Shown here piece by piece: positions 1-8,841 of a DNA stretch of 64,000 nucleotides. The notes under the pieces are model-generated. The model was not told the origin of the DNA. It saw only the letters and a program-made list of their open reading frames with translations, and made no database searches. Every line of letters starts with the position of its first letter. Positions within the stretch are counted from its first letter, which is position 1. The DNA comes from PNKC01 sp038323265. Lineage in GTDB: Bacteria > Chloroflexota > Dehalococcoidia > Tepidiformales > Tepidiformaceae. The position numbers and the translations under genes are program-made. The stretch is from positions 4,075 through 68,074 of the forward strand of contig JBBQGT010000002.1 in the NCBI GenBank assembly GCA_038323265.1, given 5' to 3'.

Positions 1-1
1 G

Positions 2-178
2 CGCAGCGAATTGCAAAGCCACATGGACGCGGAAGGCGCCGTCAGCTTTCGCTTCGAAGTGAACATGCAGTACCTGACCCGCTACAAAGAACTGCTAATG
101 CTGCACAAAGCGGACCACTCTCGGCTGCCAGCATTAAACGCTCTCGAGCCGCCAGTCCGCCTCGGGCGGCTTGGCTAA
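2..178 (+). CDS. C-terminal fragment of an unidentified protein
   Basis: An open frame enters from the left edge and ends at TAA 176-178, giving 58 residues (RSELQSHMDAEG... ending RLGRLG). The piece has mixed charged and hydrophobic residues and no recognisable motif, so no function is assigned. It stops 10 bases before the acyl-CoA dehydrogenase start on the same strand, which suggests one transcript. The frame is used without interruption, but with so little sequence the call rests mainly on the tight spacing. Confidence 0.5.
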   Translation, partial: RSELQSHMDAEGAVSFRFEVNMQYLTRYKELLMLHKADHSRLPALNALEPPVRLGRLG

Positions 179-188
179 AGGAACACGA

Positions 189-1355
189 ATGGACCTCGAA
201 CTCAGCGAAGAACAGCGCATCATCGTCGAAACCGTCCGGCGCTTTGTGCGCGACGAAATCGTCCCACTTGAAGCAGACCTGGACCCGGACGGGTCAGCTC
301 TGGAACCGGCCGACCAGGAGCGGCTTGTCGCCAAGACGAAGGCGATGGGCTTCTACGGCCTGGACATCCCGCCTGCTTACGGCGGCCCGGATATCGACAT
401 CATGACGCGGACGCTGATGGCGATTGAGATGGCGCAGCACCGTGCCGGACTGTACGCGCCCTGCTACGGCGTGTTCGGCGGCGCGGGGCTGGCGCAGCTC
501 TTCGAAGCGAACGAGGACCAGAAGCAGCGCTACCTTTATCCCACCCTACGCGGTGAGAAACACGGCTTTTTCGGCCTGACCGAGCCCTCAGGCGGCAGCG
601 ACCCGGCTCGGGCAATTCAGACGGCGGCGGTGAAGGACGGCGACGACTGGGTGATCAACGGCGGCAAGATCTTCATCAGCGGCGCCGATGTCGCGGACTA
701 CGGGATCATTTTCGCGCGCACTGACAAGGCTGGTGGGCGCAACGGCATCACCTGCTTCATCGTCGATGCGGACGCGCCCGGCTTCCACGTGCGACGCATT
801 GTCCACACCTTGCGTTCGACCAGCTACGCCACCGAACTACAATTCGAAGACATGCGCATCCCGGCGACGAACGTGCTCGGCGAAGTGAACAAGGGTTTTG
901 CCGTGGCGAATGACCGGCTGACGCGGCAGCGCATTCCGTATTCAGCGGGCTGCATCGGAGTGGCCGTCAAGGCCCAGGAGATGGCGATCGCCTATGCGAA
1001 CCAGCGCGAAACATTCGGCGACCTGCTGGCTACTCGCCAGGGCATCCAGTGGATGATTGTGGACAACGAGATCGACATCCGCACGAGCCGGTGGCTGACG
1101 CTCGCCGCTGCGGACAAAGCAAATCGCGGAGAGCCTTACCGGACAGAAGCGGCAATGGCGAAGCTGGTCGCCAGCGAAGCCGGGGGCCGGGTGGTTGACC
1201 GGGCGATGCAGATTCACGGCGGCTACGGTATGACCAAAGACCTGCCGCTCGAACGCTGGTACCGCGAGATCCGTATTCGGCGCGTGGGCGAGGGGCCGAG
1301 CGAAGTACAGCGCCTGATCATGGCGCGAGATTTGCTCGGCGGCTCGTTCCACTAA
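189..1355 (+). CDS. acyl-CoA dehydrogenase
   Basis: FAD-dependent alpha,beta-dehydrogenation of an acyl-CoA thioester, passing electrons to electron-transferring flavoprotein; cytoplasmic. The 388 residues have the family's three parts: N-terminal helices (SEEQRIIVETVRRF), a middle beta domain with the flavin motif GLTEPSGGSDP, and a C-terminal helical domain with MQIHGGYGMTKD and GEGPSEVQRLIMAR. Glu368 in GEGPSE aligns with the catalytic base of medium/short-chain enzymes. ATG 189 is chosen over the in-frame TTG at 171 because AAAGGA (177-182) sits just before it and the TTG lies inside the preceding gene. The substrate chain cannot be told from sequence. Confidence 0.93.
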   Translation: MDLELSEEQRIIVETVRRFVRDEIVPLEADLDPDGSALEPADQERLVAKTKAMGFYGLDIPPAYGGPDIDIMTRTLMAIEMAQHRAGLYAPCYGVFGGAGLAQLFEANEDQKQRYLYPTLRGEKHGFFGLTEPSGGSDPARAIQTAAVKDGDDWVINGGKIFISGADVADYGIIFARTDKAGGRNGITCFIVDADAPGFHVRRIVHTLRSTSYATELQFEDMRIPATNVLGEVNKGFAVANDRLTRQRIPYSAGCIGVAVKAQEMAIAYANQRETFGDLLATRQGIQWMIVDNEIDIRTSRWLTLAAADKANRGEPYRTEAAMAKLVASEAGGRVVDRAMQIHGGYGMTKDLPLERWYREIRIRRVGEGPSEVQRLIMARDLLGGSFH

Positions 1356-1361
1356 CTCACC

Positions 1362-3407
1362 TTAGGAGGCCTGGCGGCTCTCCGCATTGGCAACCACGGT
1401 GAAACGCAGCATGGTCGTGCCGACGCCAACCATGGCGCCCTCTGTGAGCATGCCTGAGCGCGTCTCTTCGCCGTTCAGCGTCATCGCGCAACTCGGCGTC
1501 GAGGCGAAGATCTCACCTGTTGGCGTGACCAGGAAGTGCGTTTCTTGGACATCCTTGTCGTTCAGCTTCACGGTGCAGAACTTCCCTTGCCCAACGAGCA
1601 CGCGCGTACCGGAGAGCGAAAACTTCGTGCCGGCGCCTGCTCCGCTGACGATTTCGAGCAAACCCCAAACGCGTTCCGGTCCGGGGCTCACGGCAGGAGG
1701 CGTTTCAGCCCTGGGCCGATCCACCCGGTGAGCGTCGGCCCACTTGATGAGCCGTTCTGGGGCGTCCGCCATGACAAGCGTCCCGCGACGCTCTCGAGCT
1801 TGCCCCATGAACGTCCAACCACCGTAGCCAAGGGCAGCGAGCAAGGCGAGCGCGACCAAGGCAAAAACCAGGTACTTGGGAGCGTTGGAGGTTTCGCCCG
1901 GCGCTCTTGGGCCGGCGAAATCAAACGTTTGCGAGGTCTTTAGTCCGTTGCTCTCAGCAACAAGGGAGAGTGTGTGAGCGCCATCGGCGAATCCGTCTTT
2001 TGCCAACGTGAACTCGTAAGGCGCGGCCGAATCTGCCTCAAGCTCTTTGCCATCTACCACGTATCGAACGGTTGGGATGACGCCCGGCTGGGCCTGGACG
2101 GTGACCTTGACAAGGTCGCCAGGATGCAACTCGATGACGCCGGCGGGGTCGGTGATCTTCGGCGCGAGTGCGATGACCTTGAATGTCGTCTCGATCATGT
2201 TTGACGGGTCCGCCGGGTCGAATTGGGCGCGGAGGATGTGGGGTTTCGTTGGGTCGAGTTTCGCTGGATCGAGATCGATTGCCCGCTTGTCAGCGGCAGT
2301 CGACGTTACTGGCTGTCCGTCCAAGAGGATTGTCGGGCTCGAACCTGTCGGCGCATTCGTCACTCGCGCGGTCGTCCGGACGTTCAGATCTGTGCCGATG
2401 CCGCTGAACGCAGGCAGAAGGACGGGGGCGACCGGGACGGTGGGCACAGCCACCGTAGTGCTGAAACTGCCCTGGCCGCTCCCGCCGTTGCTCGTCACGG
2501 TGACCGTGTGCGAGCCAGTCGCCAGGCCCTCCGGCAGCGCCACCTTCAAATTGTATTGCAGCCGCAGACGGTCCGACAGCCGCGTGTAGAGTTGCGAAAC
2601 TTCGGAACCGTTGGAAGCGGAGATGTACTGTCCGCCGGAGTTATCGGCCAGAGCCTGGAGGAAGGTCACGTCCGCTTCCTTGCCGATACCAACCACGAAA
2701 AGCGGGGCGCCACCGGTAGCGGCGGCGTTGAGGGCCATGGTCCGGCTGATGAGGCCGGAGGCTCCCCCGAACTCCTCGCCTACGCGCCCGCCGCCTTCGG
2801 TTACCAGGACGATCACCTTCTGAGGCTGTGGAGCTGCTTTGGCGTAGTCCACCGACTGAACGACTGCTGCGTAAAGCGCCGTCCGCCCGCGCGGGACCAC
2901 GCCGTTTACGCCAACGATGAGCGCCGTCTGGTCACTCGTTGGCTTGACCACCTGCGTCACCGCTGTGGAGATCGTCACGAGCGTGGCTTCATCGGATGGC
3001 CGCAAAGAGCGGATGAGCTGGGTGAAGGCGTCCTTTGACCCGCTAATCGACGTGGGACTCATGGTGTTGCTGATGTCCATGACTAGCACCATGCCCAGGG
3101 GCATCGCAGAATCGGCGCTCGTGTCGATGCTCGTGCCGGAAACGGGCTGGCCATCGACCTGGACGGTGAACGAATCTGCCCTCAGGCCAGTAACCGGACG
3201 CCCTGCACTATCGGAAACGGTCACGAGAGCAGACAACGTGCCACGGTCAACGGTAACGCCGCCTACGCTGACCTTGGGCGCGGTCTGCGCCGAAGCCGTG
3301 CCGGCGAGGACTAAGGCGAACGCGAAGGCGCAAGCCCAACCGAGCGCCAGCCGCCGAAGGACAGGTTGGCCCGTCCCGGATCGTCGAACGTGATTTTTCA
3401 GCGTCAT
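1362..3407 (-). CDS. membrane-anchored VWA and FHA-like domain protein
   Basis: A 681-residue exported protein. Residues 1-40 form a signal peptide ending TASA. A von Willebrand A domain follows, with a MIDAS-like DxSxT at Asp111-Ser113-Thr115, then beta-rich Ig-like stretches, one membrane helix around 512-533, and a C-terminal FHA-like beta domain (about 578-675, GTRVLVGQGKFCTVKLNDKD). The predicted topology puts the VWA part outside and the FHA-like part in the cytoplasm. VWA domains bind proteins through a metal; FHA domains bind phosphothreonine. A link between outside binding and Ser/Thr kinase signalling is inference. It converges on the acyl-CoA dehydrogenase with a 6-base gap. No good Shine-Dalgarno precedes the ATG. 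Confidence 0.8.
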   Translation of the reverse strand: MTLKNHVRRSGTGQPVLRRLALGWACAFAFALVLAGTASAQTAPKVSVGGVTVDRGTLSALVTVSDSAGRPVTGLRADSFTVQVDGQPVSGTSIDTSADSAMPLGMVLVMDISNTMSPTSISGSKDAFTQLIRSLRPSDEATLVTISTAVTQVVKPTSDQTALIVGVNGVVPRGRTALYAAVVQSVDYAKAAPQPQKVIVLVTEGGGRVGEEFGGASGLISRTMALNAAATGGAPLFVVGIGKEADVTFLQALADNSGGQYISASNGSEVSQLYTRLSDRLRLQYNLKVALPEGLATGSHTVTVTSNGGSGQGSFSTTVAVPTVPVAPVLLPAFSGIGTDLNVRTTARVTNAPTGSSPTILLDGQPVTSTAADKRAIDLDPAKLDPTKPHILRAQFDPADPSNMIETTFKVIALAPKITDPAGVIELHPGDLVKVTVQAQPGVIPTVRYVVDGKELEADSAAPYEFTLAKDGFADGAHTLSLVAESNGLKTSQTFDFAGPRAPGETSNAPKYLVFALVALALLAALGYGGWTFMGQARERRGTLVMADAPERLIKWADAHRVDRPRAETPPAVSPGPERVWGLLEIVSGAGAGTKFSLSGTRVLVGQGKFCTVKLNDKDVQETHFLVTPTGEIFASTPSCAMTLNGEETRSGMLTEGAMVGVGTTMLRFTVVANAESRQAS

Positions 3408-3631
3408 AGCGGGCCATCCAGTCCTGTCTCGAAGCGGAGGAACGGAATCACCGACGGATCGAGTTGAGTCGCACCGAAGCCATCGAACGCTCGCTCCCTA
3501 ACCGCGACCCATCTCCCCGTCGGCAGAACACGGTCCACCTACACTTAAGCGTCGGCTGATCGCGGCAAAACTCAAGGGCGAAAACTCAGTCAAGCGTTGG
3601 GGGGGCTCTCCGCCCGGTCGCCCGAGTCCAC

Positions 3632-5047
3632 CTATCCCTGGTTGCGGATGTCCCCGGTCATGCGCCCCGCGTCGAGAATCGAAGCCAGCTCCTCGGCGCT
3701 GATGCCGGTTTCGGCGAGCGCCACTTCGCGAATGGTCCGGCCCGAACGGAAAGCCTCGTTTGCGAGTTCCGCGGTTCGTTCGTAGCCGATAACGTTAGCC
3801 AACGGGGTGGCGATGCTGAGGCCGCGCTCGACCATTCCGGGGCCGTTCTCGGTAGCGGACAAGCCGTCAACGCACTTCTCGGCAAGCACGCGCGAGGCGT
3901 TCGCCAACAGCTGAATCGAATTCAAGAGGTTGTAGCCGGCGACGGGCATCATGGTGTTCAGTTCGAAAAAGCCCCATTGGCCGGACATCGCGATTGTGGC
4001 GTCGTTCCCCACGACCTGCGCGGCGACCATGATCACGCTCTCGGGGATGACCGGGTTGACCTTCCCAGGCATGATCGAGCTCCCTGGCTGCAAGGCGGGC
4101 AATGCCAACTCGTACAGCCCGGCGCGCGGCCCGCTGCCCATGAGGCGTATGTCGTTCGCGATCTTCACGAGCGAAATGGCCACAGTACGGAGGTGTCCGC
4201 TGGCCTCCACGACGGCGTCGATGGTCGACTGCGCCTGAAAGTGATTCGTAGTCTCCACGACCTGGACCTTCAATGCTTCGCGGACGTAGGCGAGCGTCCG
4301 TCCGGCGAACTCCTGGTGGGTGTTTACGCCGGTGCCAACGGCCGTGCCGCCCAGGGCCACCTCGCGCAGCACCTCGCCTGCCGCCGTTACCCGGCGACGG
4401 CTACGTTCGGCCTGGCCGGCGTAGCCACGAAACTCCTGGCCGAGGCGGATCGGCGTGGCGTCCATCAAGTGCGTGCGCCCTGTCTTAATCACATCGCGAA
4501 ACTCGGCAGACTTGGCCTGGAGGGACGATTCCAGCGTATACAGCGCGGGCAGCAACTTTAGCCGCATTTCCACGATCGCGGCGACGTGGATCGCCGTCGG
4601 GATCACATCGTTGGAGGACTGACCACGGTTCACATGGTCGTTTGGATGCACCGGCTGGTTCGAACCCTTGCCACCGCCGCCGAGGATTTCGTTTGCTCGG
4701 TTGGCGATGACTTCGTTCGCGTTCATGTTCGTCGAAGTGCCTGAGCCGGTCTGGTAAACGTCAACGATGAATTCGCTGTCCCACTGCCCGCTGGCCACCT
4801 CGCCAGCCGCCTGGACAATCGCCTCGGCCTTGTCCGCGTCTAGCAGGCCAAGGTCGCGATTGGCCTTGGCCGCGGCCTGCTTAATCGTCCCCAGTGCCTG
4901 GATGAAGCTTCTTTGTAAGCGGCGGTCGCTGATCGGGAAGTTGGCGGCGGCACGAGCGGTGTCTATGCCGAAATATGCCTCCACTGGGACTTGGTAGTCG
5001 CCCAGCGCGTCGTGTTCGGTGCGAGTCGATTGTTGTTCGGATGCCAT
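3632..5047 (-). CDS. fumC: class II fumarate hydratase
   Basis: Reversible hydration of fumarate to malate in the TCA cycle, as a homotetramer. The 471 residues carry the superfamily signature GSSIMPGKVNP (322-332), with the catalytic serine in the mobile loop. They also have GRTHLMDATP and ALGGTAVGTG, which are more fumarase-like than aspartase-like, and a FumaraseC C-terminal segment (DAGRMTGDI). After the signature the text reads PVIPESV, which resembles aspartate ammonia-lyases, so aspartase is the main alternative. mdh and sucC elsewhere in the window fit a TCA role. No Shine-Dalgarno; a TACAGT hexamer lies 6 bases before the ATG. Confidence 0.85.
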   Translation of the reverse strand: MASEQQSTRTEHDALGDYQVPVEAYFGIDTARAAANFPISDRRLQRSFIQALGTIKQAAAKANRDLGLLDADKAEAIVQAAGEVASGQWDSEFIVDVYQTGSGTSTNMNANEVIANRANEILGGGGKGSNQPVHPNDHVNRGQSSNDVIPTAIHVAAIVEMRLKLLPALYTLESSLQAKSAEFRDVIKTGRTHLMDATPIRLGQEFRGYAGQAERSRRRVTAAGEVLREVALGGTAVGTGVNTHQEFAGRTLAYVREALKVQVVETTNHFQAQSTIDAVVEASGHLRTVAISLVKIANDIRLMGSGPRAGLYELALPALQPGSSIMPGKVNPVIPESVIMVAAQVVGNDATIAMSGQWGFFELNTMMPVAGYNLLNSIQLLANASRVLAEKCVDGLSATENGPGMVERGLSIATPLANVIGYERTAELANEAFRSGRTIREVALAETGISAEELASILDAGRMTGDIRNQG

Positions 5048-5053
5048 GCGTCC

Positions 5054-5059
5054 ACTGTA
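5054..5059 (-). promoter_or_regulatory. -10 hexamer of fumC, leaderless type
   Basis: TACAGT on the minus strand, 6 bases before the fumC ATG, would place the transcription start on or next to the start codon. No convincing -35 is present. See the finding on leaderless genes. Confidence 0.45.
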
Positions 5060-5088
5060 CGCCCGCGGCGGCAGATGGGCGGGACGCG

Positions 5089-5111
5089 AAAAAGGCGCTC
5101 TTGCGAGCGCC
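5089..5111 (-). terminator. Rho-independent terminator of infC-rpmI-rplT
   Basis: A perfect 7-bp stem (GGCGCTC / GAGCGCC) with a 4-base loop is followed on the minus strand by five Ts. It lies 22 bases past the rplT stop and before fumC. Confidence 0.88.
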
Positions 5112-5133
5112 CTTCAATGATCTTTAGGTGGGA

Positions 5134-5490
5134 CTAGGCGACCGCAGCCTTGGCTTGTCCAACGATGGCCTCGAATGCGTCGGGCCGGGTAACTGCCAGA
5201 TCCGCCAGCTGCTTGCGGTCGAGCTCAATGCCAGCGAGCTTCAGGCCGTGAATCAGGCGGCTGTAGGTGAGTCCGTGCAAGCGAGCTGCGGCGTTGATGC
5301 GCATGATCCACAGTTCGCGGAAGTCGCTTTTGCGGTCCTTGCGGTCCACGTAGTTGTAGCGCAGGGCGTGGAGCATGCTTTCGTTCGCCCGCTTGATCAG
5401 GCGATGGCGCTGGCCGTGGTGGCCCTTGGTAAGGCTGAGGATTTTCTTATGGCGGCGATGGGATGTGACGCCACGCTTCACTCGGCTCAT
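5134..5490 (-). CDS. rplT: 50S ribosomal protein L20
   Basis: Assembly and structural protein of the large ribosomal subunit, 118 residues as usual for the family. It has the basic helical N-terminus (MSRVKRGVTSHRRHKKIL) and conserved RLxHGLTYSRLIHGLKLAGIEL near residues 70-90. It is last in the infC-rpmI-rplT operon. An AAGGAG lies 8 bases before its ATG, and a strong terminator follows. In several bacteria L20 autoregulates this operon; no specific L20-binding structure was identified here. Confidence 0.98.
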   Translation of the reverse strand: MSRVKRGVTSHRRHKKILSLTKGHHGQRHRLIKRANESMLHALRYNYVDRKDRKSDFRELWIMRINAAARLHGLTYSRLIHGLKLAGIELDRKQLADLAVTRPDAFEAIVGQAKAAVA

Positions 5491-5514
5491 GACTTGTGCT
5501 CCTTAGTACTTCGC

Positions 5515-5715
5515 CTAGTCCTGGCCGGCCAGCAGGCGTTTGATGATTGGTGCGTGGGTTGGGGACACCGGAACGGTGCGCCCAAAGAGCACGGTGATTG
5601 GCTTTCGCTTCTTTCGGCGAAAGTTGTTCCGGCTACCCTGCATGCGCATGATCTTGCCGCCGGCGGTTACGCGAAAGCGTGAGGCGGCGCCTTTGTGGGT
5701 CTTCAGCTTCGGCAC
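5515..5715 (-). CDS. rpmI: 50S ribosomal protein L35
   Basis: Small basic large-subunit protein, 66 residues, with the family start PKLKTHKGAASRFRVTAGGKI and the KxRxNNFRRKKRKP core. Translation starts at GTG one base after the infC stop, with AGGAG embedded in the end of infC, so translation is probably coupled. Gene order infC-rpmI-rplT is the conserved bacterial one. Confidence 0.97.
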   Translation of the reverse strand: MPKLKTHKGAASRFRVTAGGKIMRMQGSRNNFRRKKRKPITVLFGRTVPVSPTHAPIIKRLLAGQD

Positions 5716-5716
5716 A

Positions 5717-6469
5717 CTAGTCTCCTGTTGTCGTGGCAGCTACTTCTTCGGGCTCTTCAGCCTCGGCGTCGTCTGCCTCGTCTTCTTCGTCATCGTTCTC
5801 GCCAACTACCGGCGCTGCGGCAGCCGCGGCCAGAACTGCTTCGTCTTCTTCTTCCTCTTCCACCGGGGCGGGAGCTCCCGCGGCGGCAGCGGCAAGAGCA
5901 AGGGCTCGCGCCTTTGCTGCGATCTTCTTCTTGTCGGCGGCGAGGATGATCGTCATGTGACGGCCTTCCAGCATCGCGTCTTTCTCAACGAGCGCCACGT
6001 CCCCAAGGGCCGCGACAACCCGGTCGAGCAGGTTCTTGCCGATCTGCGGGTGGGTGATTTCGCGCCCGCGGAACATGACCGTGACCTTCACCTTGTCGCC
6101 TTGCTTGAGAAGCTTGGCGGCTGTCCGCGTCTTGAAGTCCACATCGTGGTCGTCAATCTTCGGTTTCATGCGCACTTCGCGAAGTTGGACGTTGACCTGG
6201 TGCTTCTTGGCTTCGCGGTCTTTTTTGGACTGCTCGTACTTGAAGCGCCCAAAGTCCATCAGGCGAGCTACTGGTGGCTGGGCGGCGGCAGAGACTTCGA
6301 CAAGGTCAACGTCACGCTGCCTCGCCATGGCAATCGCCTCTACGGTGCGGACAACGCCCACCTGACGCCCCTCTTCATCGATGAGGCGCACTTCTGGAAC
6401 GCGGATGCGCTCGTTGATTCGTGGCTCCGGCGGCGCCGGCTTCGGTTGTACCTTTGGTCGTTTCCTCAA
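5717..6469 (-). CDS. infC: translation initiation factor IF-3 with acidic C-terminal tail
   Basis: Binds the 30S subunit and checks initiator tRNA and start codon. Residues 15-185 form a normal IF-3 (RINERIRVPEVRLIDEEG; RLMDFGRFKYEQ; KVKVTVMFRGREITH). Residues 186-250 are an added tail of Ala/Pro followed by runs of Glu and Asp, which most IF-3 proteins (about 170-180 residues) lack. The start is TTG at 6469, preceded by GGGGAG. A non-ATG start is typical of infC, because IF-3 discriminates against its own start codon. First gene of the operon, divergent from galU. Confidence 0.96.
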   Translation of the reverse strand: MRKRPKVQPKPAPPEPRINERIRVPEVRLIDEEGRQVGVVRTVEAIAMARQRDVDLVEVSAAAQPPVARLMDFGRFKYEQSKKDREAKKHQVNVQLREVRMKPKIDDHDVDFKTRTAAKLLKQGDKVKVTVMFRGREITHPQIGKNLLDRVVAALGDVALVEKDAMLEGRHMTIILAADKKKIAAKARALALAAAAAGAPAPVEEEEEDEAVLAAAAAAPVVGENDDEEDEADDAEAEEPEEVAATTTGD

Positions 6470-6551
6470 ACTGCTCCCCGGAAAAAGTCAGACAAGCTCA
6501 AAGGATATCAGCGAACCTGTCCGGTGTATATCCGCTTGCGGCCTTCGCACC

Positions 6552-6557
6552 TACCAT
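6552..6557 (+). promoter_or_regulatory. -10 hexamer of galU, near-leaderless
   Basis: TACCAT lies 8 bases before the galU ATG, in a gene without a Shine-Dalgarno. It would give a transcript starting at or within two bases of the ATG. No clear -35. Confidence 0.4.
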
Positions 6558-6565
6558 AGCGCACG

Positions 6566-7444
6566 ATGCCCAACATCACGAAAGCCGTCATCCTTGCCGC
6601 CGGTCTTGGCACCCGAATGCTCCCAGCGACGAAGTCGGTGCCCAAGGAGATGCTTCCAGTTGTAGACAAGCCGCTGATTCAGTACGCCGTGGAAGAGGCG
6701 ATAGCGGCGGGCATTACAGAGATCGTCTTCGTGATTGCTGACGGCAAGGAAGCGATAGCGGATCACTTCGGCCATGGTGGACGCACAGAACGAATGCTCG
6801 CACGAGACGGCCGGGCAGACCTGGTTGCGACCGTCCGCGCGCCGGCGGACCTGGCCAATTTCCACTTTCGCCGCCAACCCGAACCACTGGGTATCGCCCA
6901 CGCCGTGGCCTGCGCCAGGGACCTGCTCGAAGGGGAGGCATTCGTGCTCATCTTCCCCGACGACCTGCTGCTCTCTCAGACACCCGTGGTTGGGCAACTG
7001 ACCGCTGTATATCAGCCGCGAGATGGAAGCATTATCGCTGTCCAGCAGGTGGCGGACGCCGACGTGCCGCAGTACGGCATTGTCGATCCGGCGGGTGAAG
7101 GGAACCCTGCTCCGTTGCGCGGGATCATCGAGAAGCCTTCGCTAGCGGACGCTCCCTCGCGGCTCGGGGTGGTTGGTCGCTATATCCTTGGGCCGACGAT
7201 TTTTCAGCACATTGACCGCACTCCTCCAGGCAAGAACGGCGAACTGCAGTTGACGGACGCACTGGCCAGCCAGATCGCCGCTGGCGAGTGTGTCTCGGCC
7301 TTCACGTACGAAGGGACGCGCTACGATACGGGGCGGCCATTAGGCCTGATCGTCGCCAATATCGGGGCGGCAATGGCCCGCGCCGACCTACGCAGACCTC
7401 TCGCGGATCACCTCCGCGCGCTGATTGAATCGGAGCCTTCCTAA
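6566..7444 (+). CDS. galU: UTP-glucose-1-phosphate uridylyltransferase
   Basis: Makes UDP-glucose from UTP and glucose-1-phosphate, feeding polysaccharide and cell-envelope synthesis. The 292 residues match the usual GalU length. They begin with the nucleotidyltransferase motif AAGLGTRMLPATKSVPKEML and VDKPLIQY, and contain GIIEKP, GRYILGP and GKNGELQLTDAL in family order. It is divergent from infC and its stop directly abuts the next start (TAAATG), so the following unknown gene is probably co-translated. It may also supply glycosyl donor for the glycogen operon 8 kb away; that is inference, as no glgC is seen. Confidence 0.95.
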   Translation: MPNITKAVILAAGLGTRMLPATKSVPKEMLPVVDKPLIQYAVEEAIAAGITEIVFVIADGKEAIADHFGHGGRTERMLARDGRADLVATVRAPADLANFHFRRQPEPLGIAHAVACARDLLEGEAFVLIFPDDLLLSQTPVVGQLTAVYQPRDGSIIAVQQVADADVPQYGIVDPAGEGNPAPLRGIIEKPSLADAPSRLGVVGRYILGPTIFQHIDRTPPGKNGELQLTDALASQIAAGECVSAFTYEGTRYDTGRPLGLIVANIGAAMARADLRRPLADHLRALIESEPS

Positions 7445-8800
7445 ATGCGAGTCCTGGCCATCGGCTACGCCCTTCCCGACGCCGCGATCGACAACTACAG
7501 CGTCTTCTCTGCTCCTTCGTATTCGGACTACGACGCGCTGGTCATTGACCCTTCGAGCATCACCCACGCTGTCCAGCAACTTATAGCCGGGACAACTGAG
7601 TACACCGCGTTTGATGACCGGCCGGTGCTCAACGCTCCGTCTTCCGCATCGGCCGTGAGTGGCGCGGATCAGATTCGCCGCCGGGCGGACGAGACTCGCA
7701 GTCTGCTCGAAGCCGGCGGAACGGTGGTGGTCATGGCCCGGCCGAACGCGGTACAGGGCGGACTCCAGGGATTCGAAGGATGCGATCGTTACAGCTGGTT
7801 GCCGGCGCCGAGCGGACTCTCGTGGGGCATGCCGTTCATTCGCCCAGCCGAAGGCAAGACGGTCCGTGTGTTGGCGGAAGACCACCCGGCAGCAACTCTG
7901 CTGCGGAATTTTCGCAGCGAGGTCGCTTCGCGCGCTTCGTTTGATGACCGCTTGCCCGAACTGCGCCGCGAGGCACGCTTCCTTGCCGCTGGCGGTTCCG
8001 GAGTTCCGATCGCCGCCGAGTTCAGTGTCCTCGGGGGACGTGTGGTTTTTCTGCCAGCCTTTCAAGAAGCGATAAGTTACAACCGGCCAGAACTGGCGAG
8101 GGCAATCGTCGAGCTGTGCATTCGGCTCGATGCACACGGAGCGGCGATCGAACCGCCGTATTGGTCACGCAGCGTCCCGGTGCCTGGGCTCGAACAGGTT
8201 GAAGCGGAAGTGGAAGAGGCCGAATCTGCGGCGGCTGAGGCGACCTCGCACGCGGCGGCAGTACGGGAACGCCACGACGCGCTTGCCCGCCACCGGCGCC
8301 TGCTTTACGAAGACGGACCTGTGTTTGGCGGGTCGGTTGCGGAATCGCTCCGGCTGCTTGGCTTTTCGGTCGAAGGCGGCGCTGGAGCTGCCATGGCCAT
8401 CACGAGCGAAGGGGCAACGGCGTTCGTGGAGGTGGAAAGCAGCCGCGAGCAGATCCTCGAATGGCCTTACGTGCGCGTGCAGCGCCGACTGGAAGAGCAC
8501 TTGCTTAAGCAATCGGAACAGCTCAAGGGGGTCGTGGTGGTCAACGCCTACCGCGACCAAGCGCCAGACCAGCGCAGCGAACCCTTCACAGACGCCCTGC
8601 GCGTTGCCTGCGAGAACTACCACTACTCGCTGGTCACAGCCGAAACACTGTTCGCGCTTGTGCAACGAGTTTTGGGCGGGGGAGACGAAGCGTTCTTGCT
8701 CGGCATTCGCCGGCGCCTGATGAACGGCGCGGGCCTGCTCACGCTTGACCAGGTCCTGAGCGAGCAGCCCCCAGCCGAGAAGAATGAGACCATCTTCTAG
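7445..8800 (+). CDS. unknown protein with coiled-coil and nuclease-like C-terminus
   Basis: A 451-residue protein starting directly after the galU stop. I do not recognise the family. Residues 1-250 look like a mixed alpha/beta domain (FVFL-type strands such as GGTVVVMAR and GGRVVFLPAF). Residues 255-290 are an Ala/Glu-rich coiled coil (VEAEVEEAESAAAEATSHAA). About 300-430 resembles the restriction-endonuclease-like fold (AFVEVESSREQILEWPYVRVQRRLEEHL, then GVVVVNAYR). The usual E-x-K catalytic lysine is replaced (EVESSR), so if homologous it may be a binding rather than a cleaving domain. This fold call is weak inference. Coupling to galU suggests shared expression. Confidence 0.75.
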   Translation: MRVLAIGYALPDAAIDNYSVFSAPSYSDYDALVIDPSSITHAVQQLIAGTTEYTAFDDRPVLNAPSSASAVSGADQIRRRADETRSLLEAGGTVVVMARPNAVQGGLQGFEGCDRYSWLPAPSGLSWGMPFIRPAEGKTVRVLAEDHPAATLLRNFRSEVASRASFDDRLPELRREARFLAAGGSGVPIAAEFSVLGGRVVFLPAFQEAISYNRPELARAIVELCIRLDAHGAAIEPPYWSRSVPVPGLEQVEAEVEEAESAAAEATSHAAAVRERHDALARHRRLLYEDGPVFGGSVAESLRLLGFSVEGGAGAAMAITSEGATAFVEVESSREQILEWPYVRVQRRLEEHLLKQSEQLKGVVVVNAYRDQAPDQRSEPFTDALRVACENYHYSLVTAETLFALVQRVLGGGDEAFLLGIRRRLMNGAGLLTLDQVLSEQPPAEKNETIF

Positions 8801-8841
8801 GCTCCAGCCACAGCTAATCCCACACTCAATTGGAGTACACA

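Noticed and set aside
3632..5047. Aspartate ammonia-lyase instead of fumarase
   Set aside because: THLMDATP and ALGGTAVGTG are more fumarase-like; kept only as an alternative.
5717..5949. Tandem repeat or recombination signal in the GAG/GAA-rich stretch
   Set aside because: It is the Glu/Asp and Ala codons of the IF-3 tail, not a repeat element.
5128..6559. Plus-strand open frames over infC-rpmI-rplT
   Set aside because: They are mirror frames of strongly conserved ribosomal genes with no motif or start signal.
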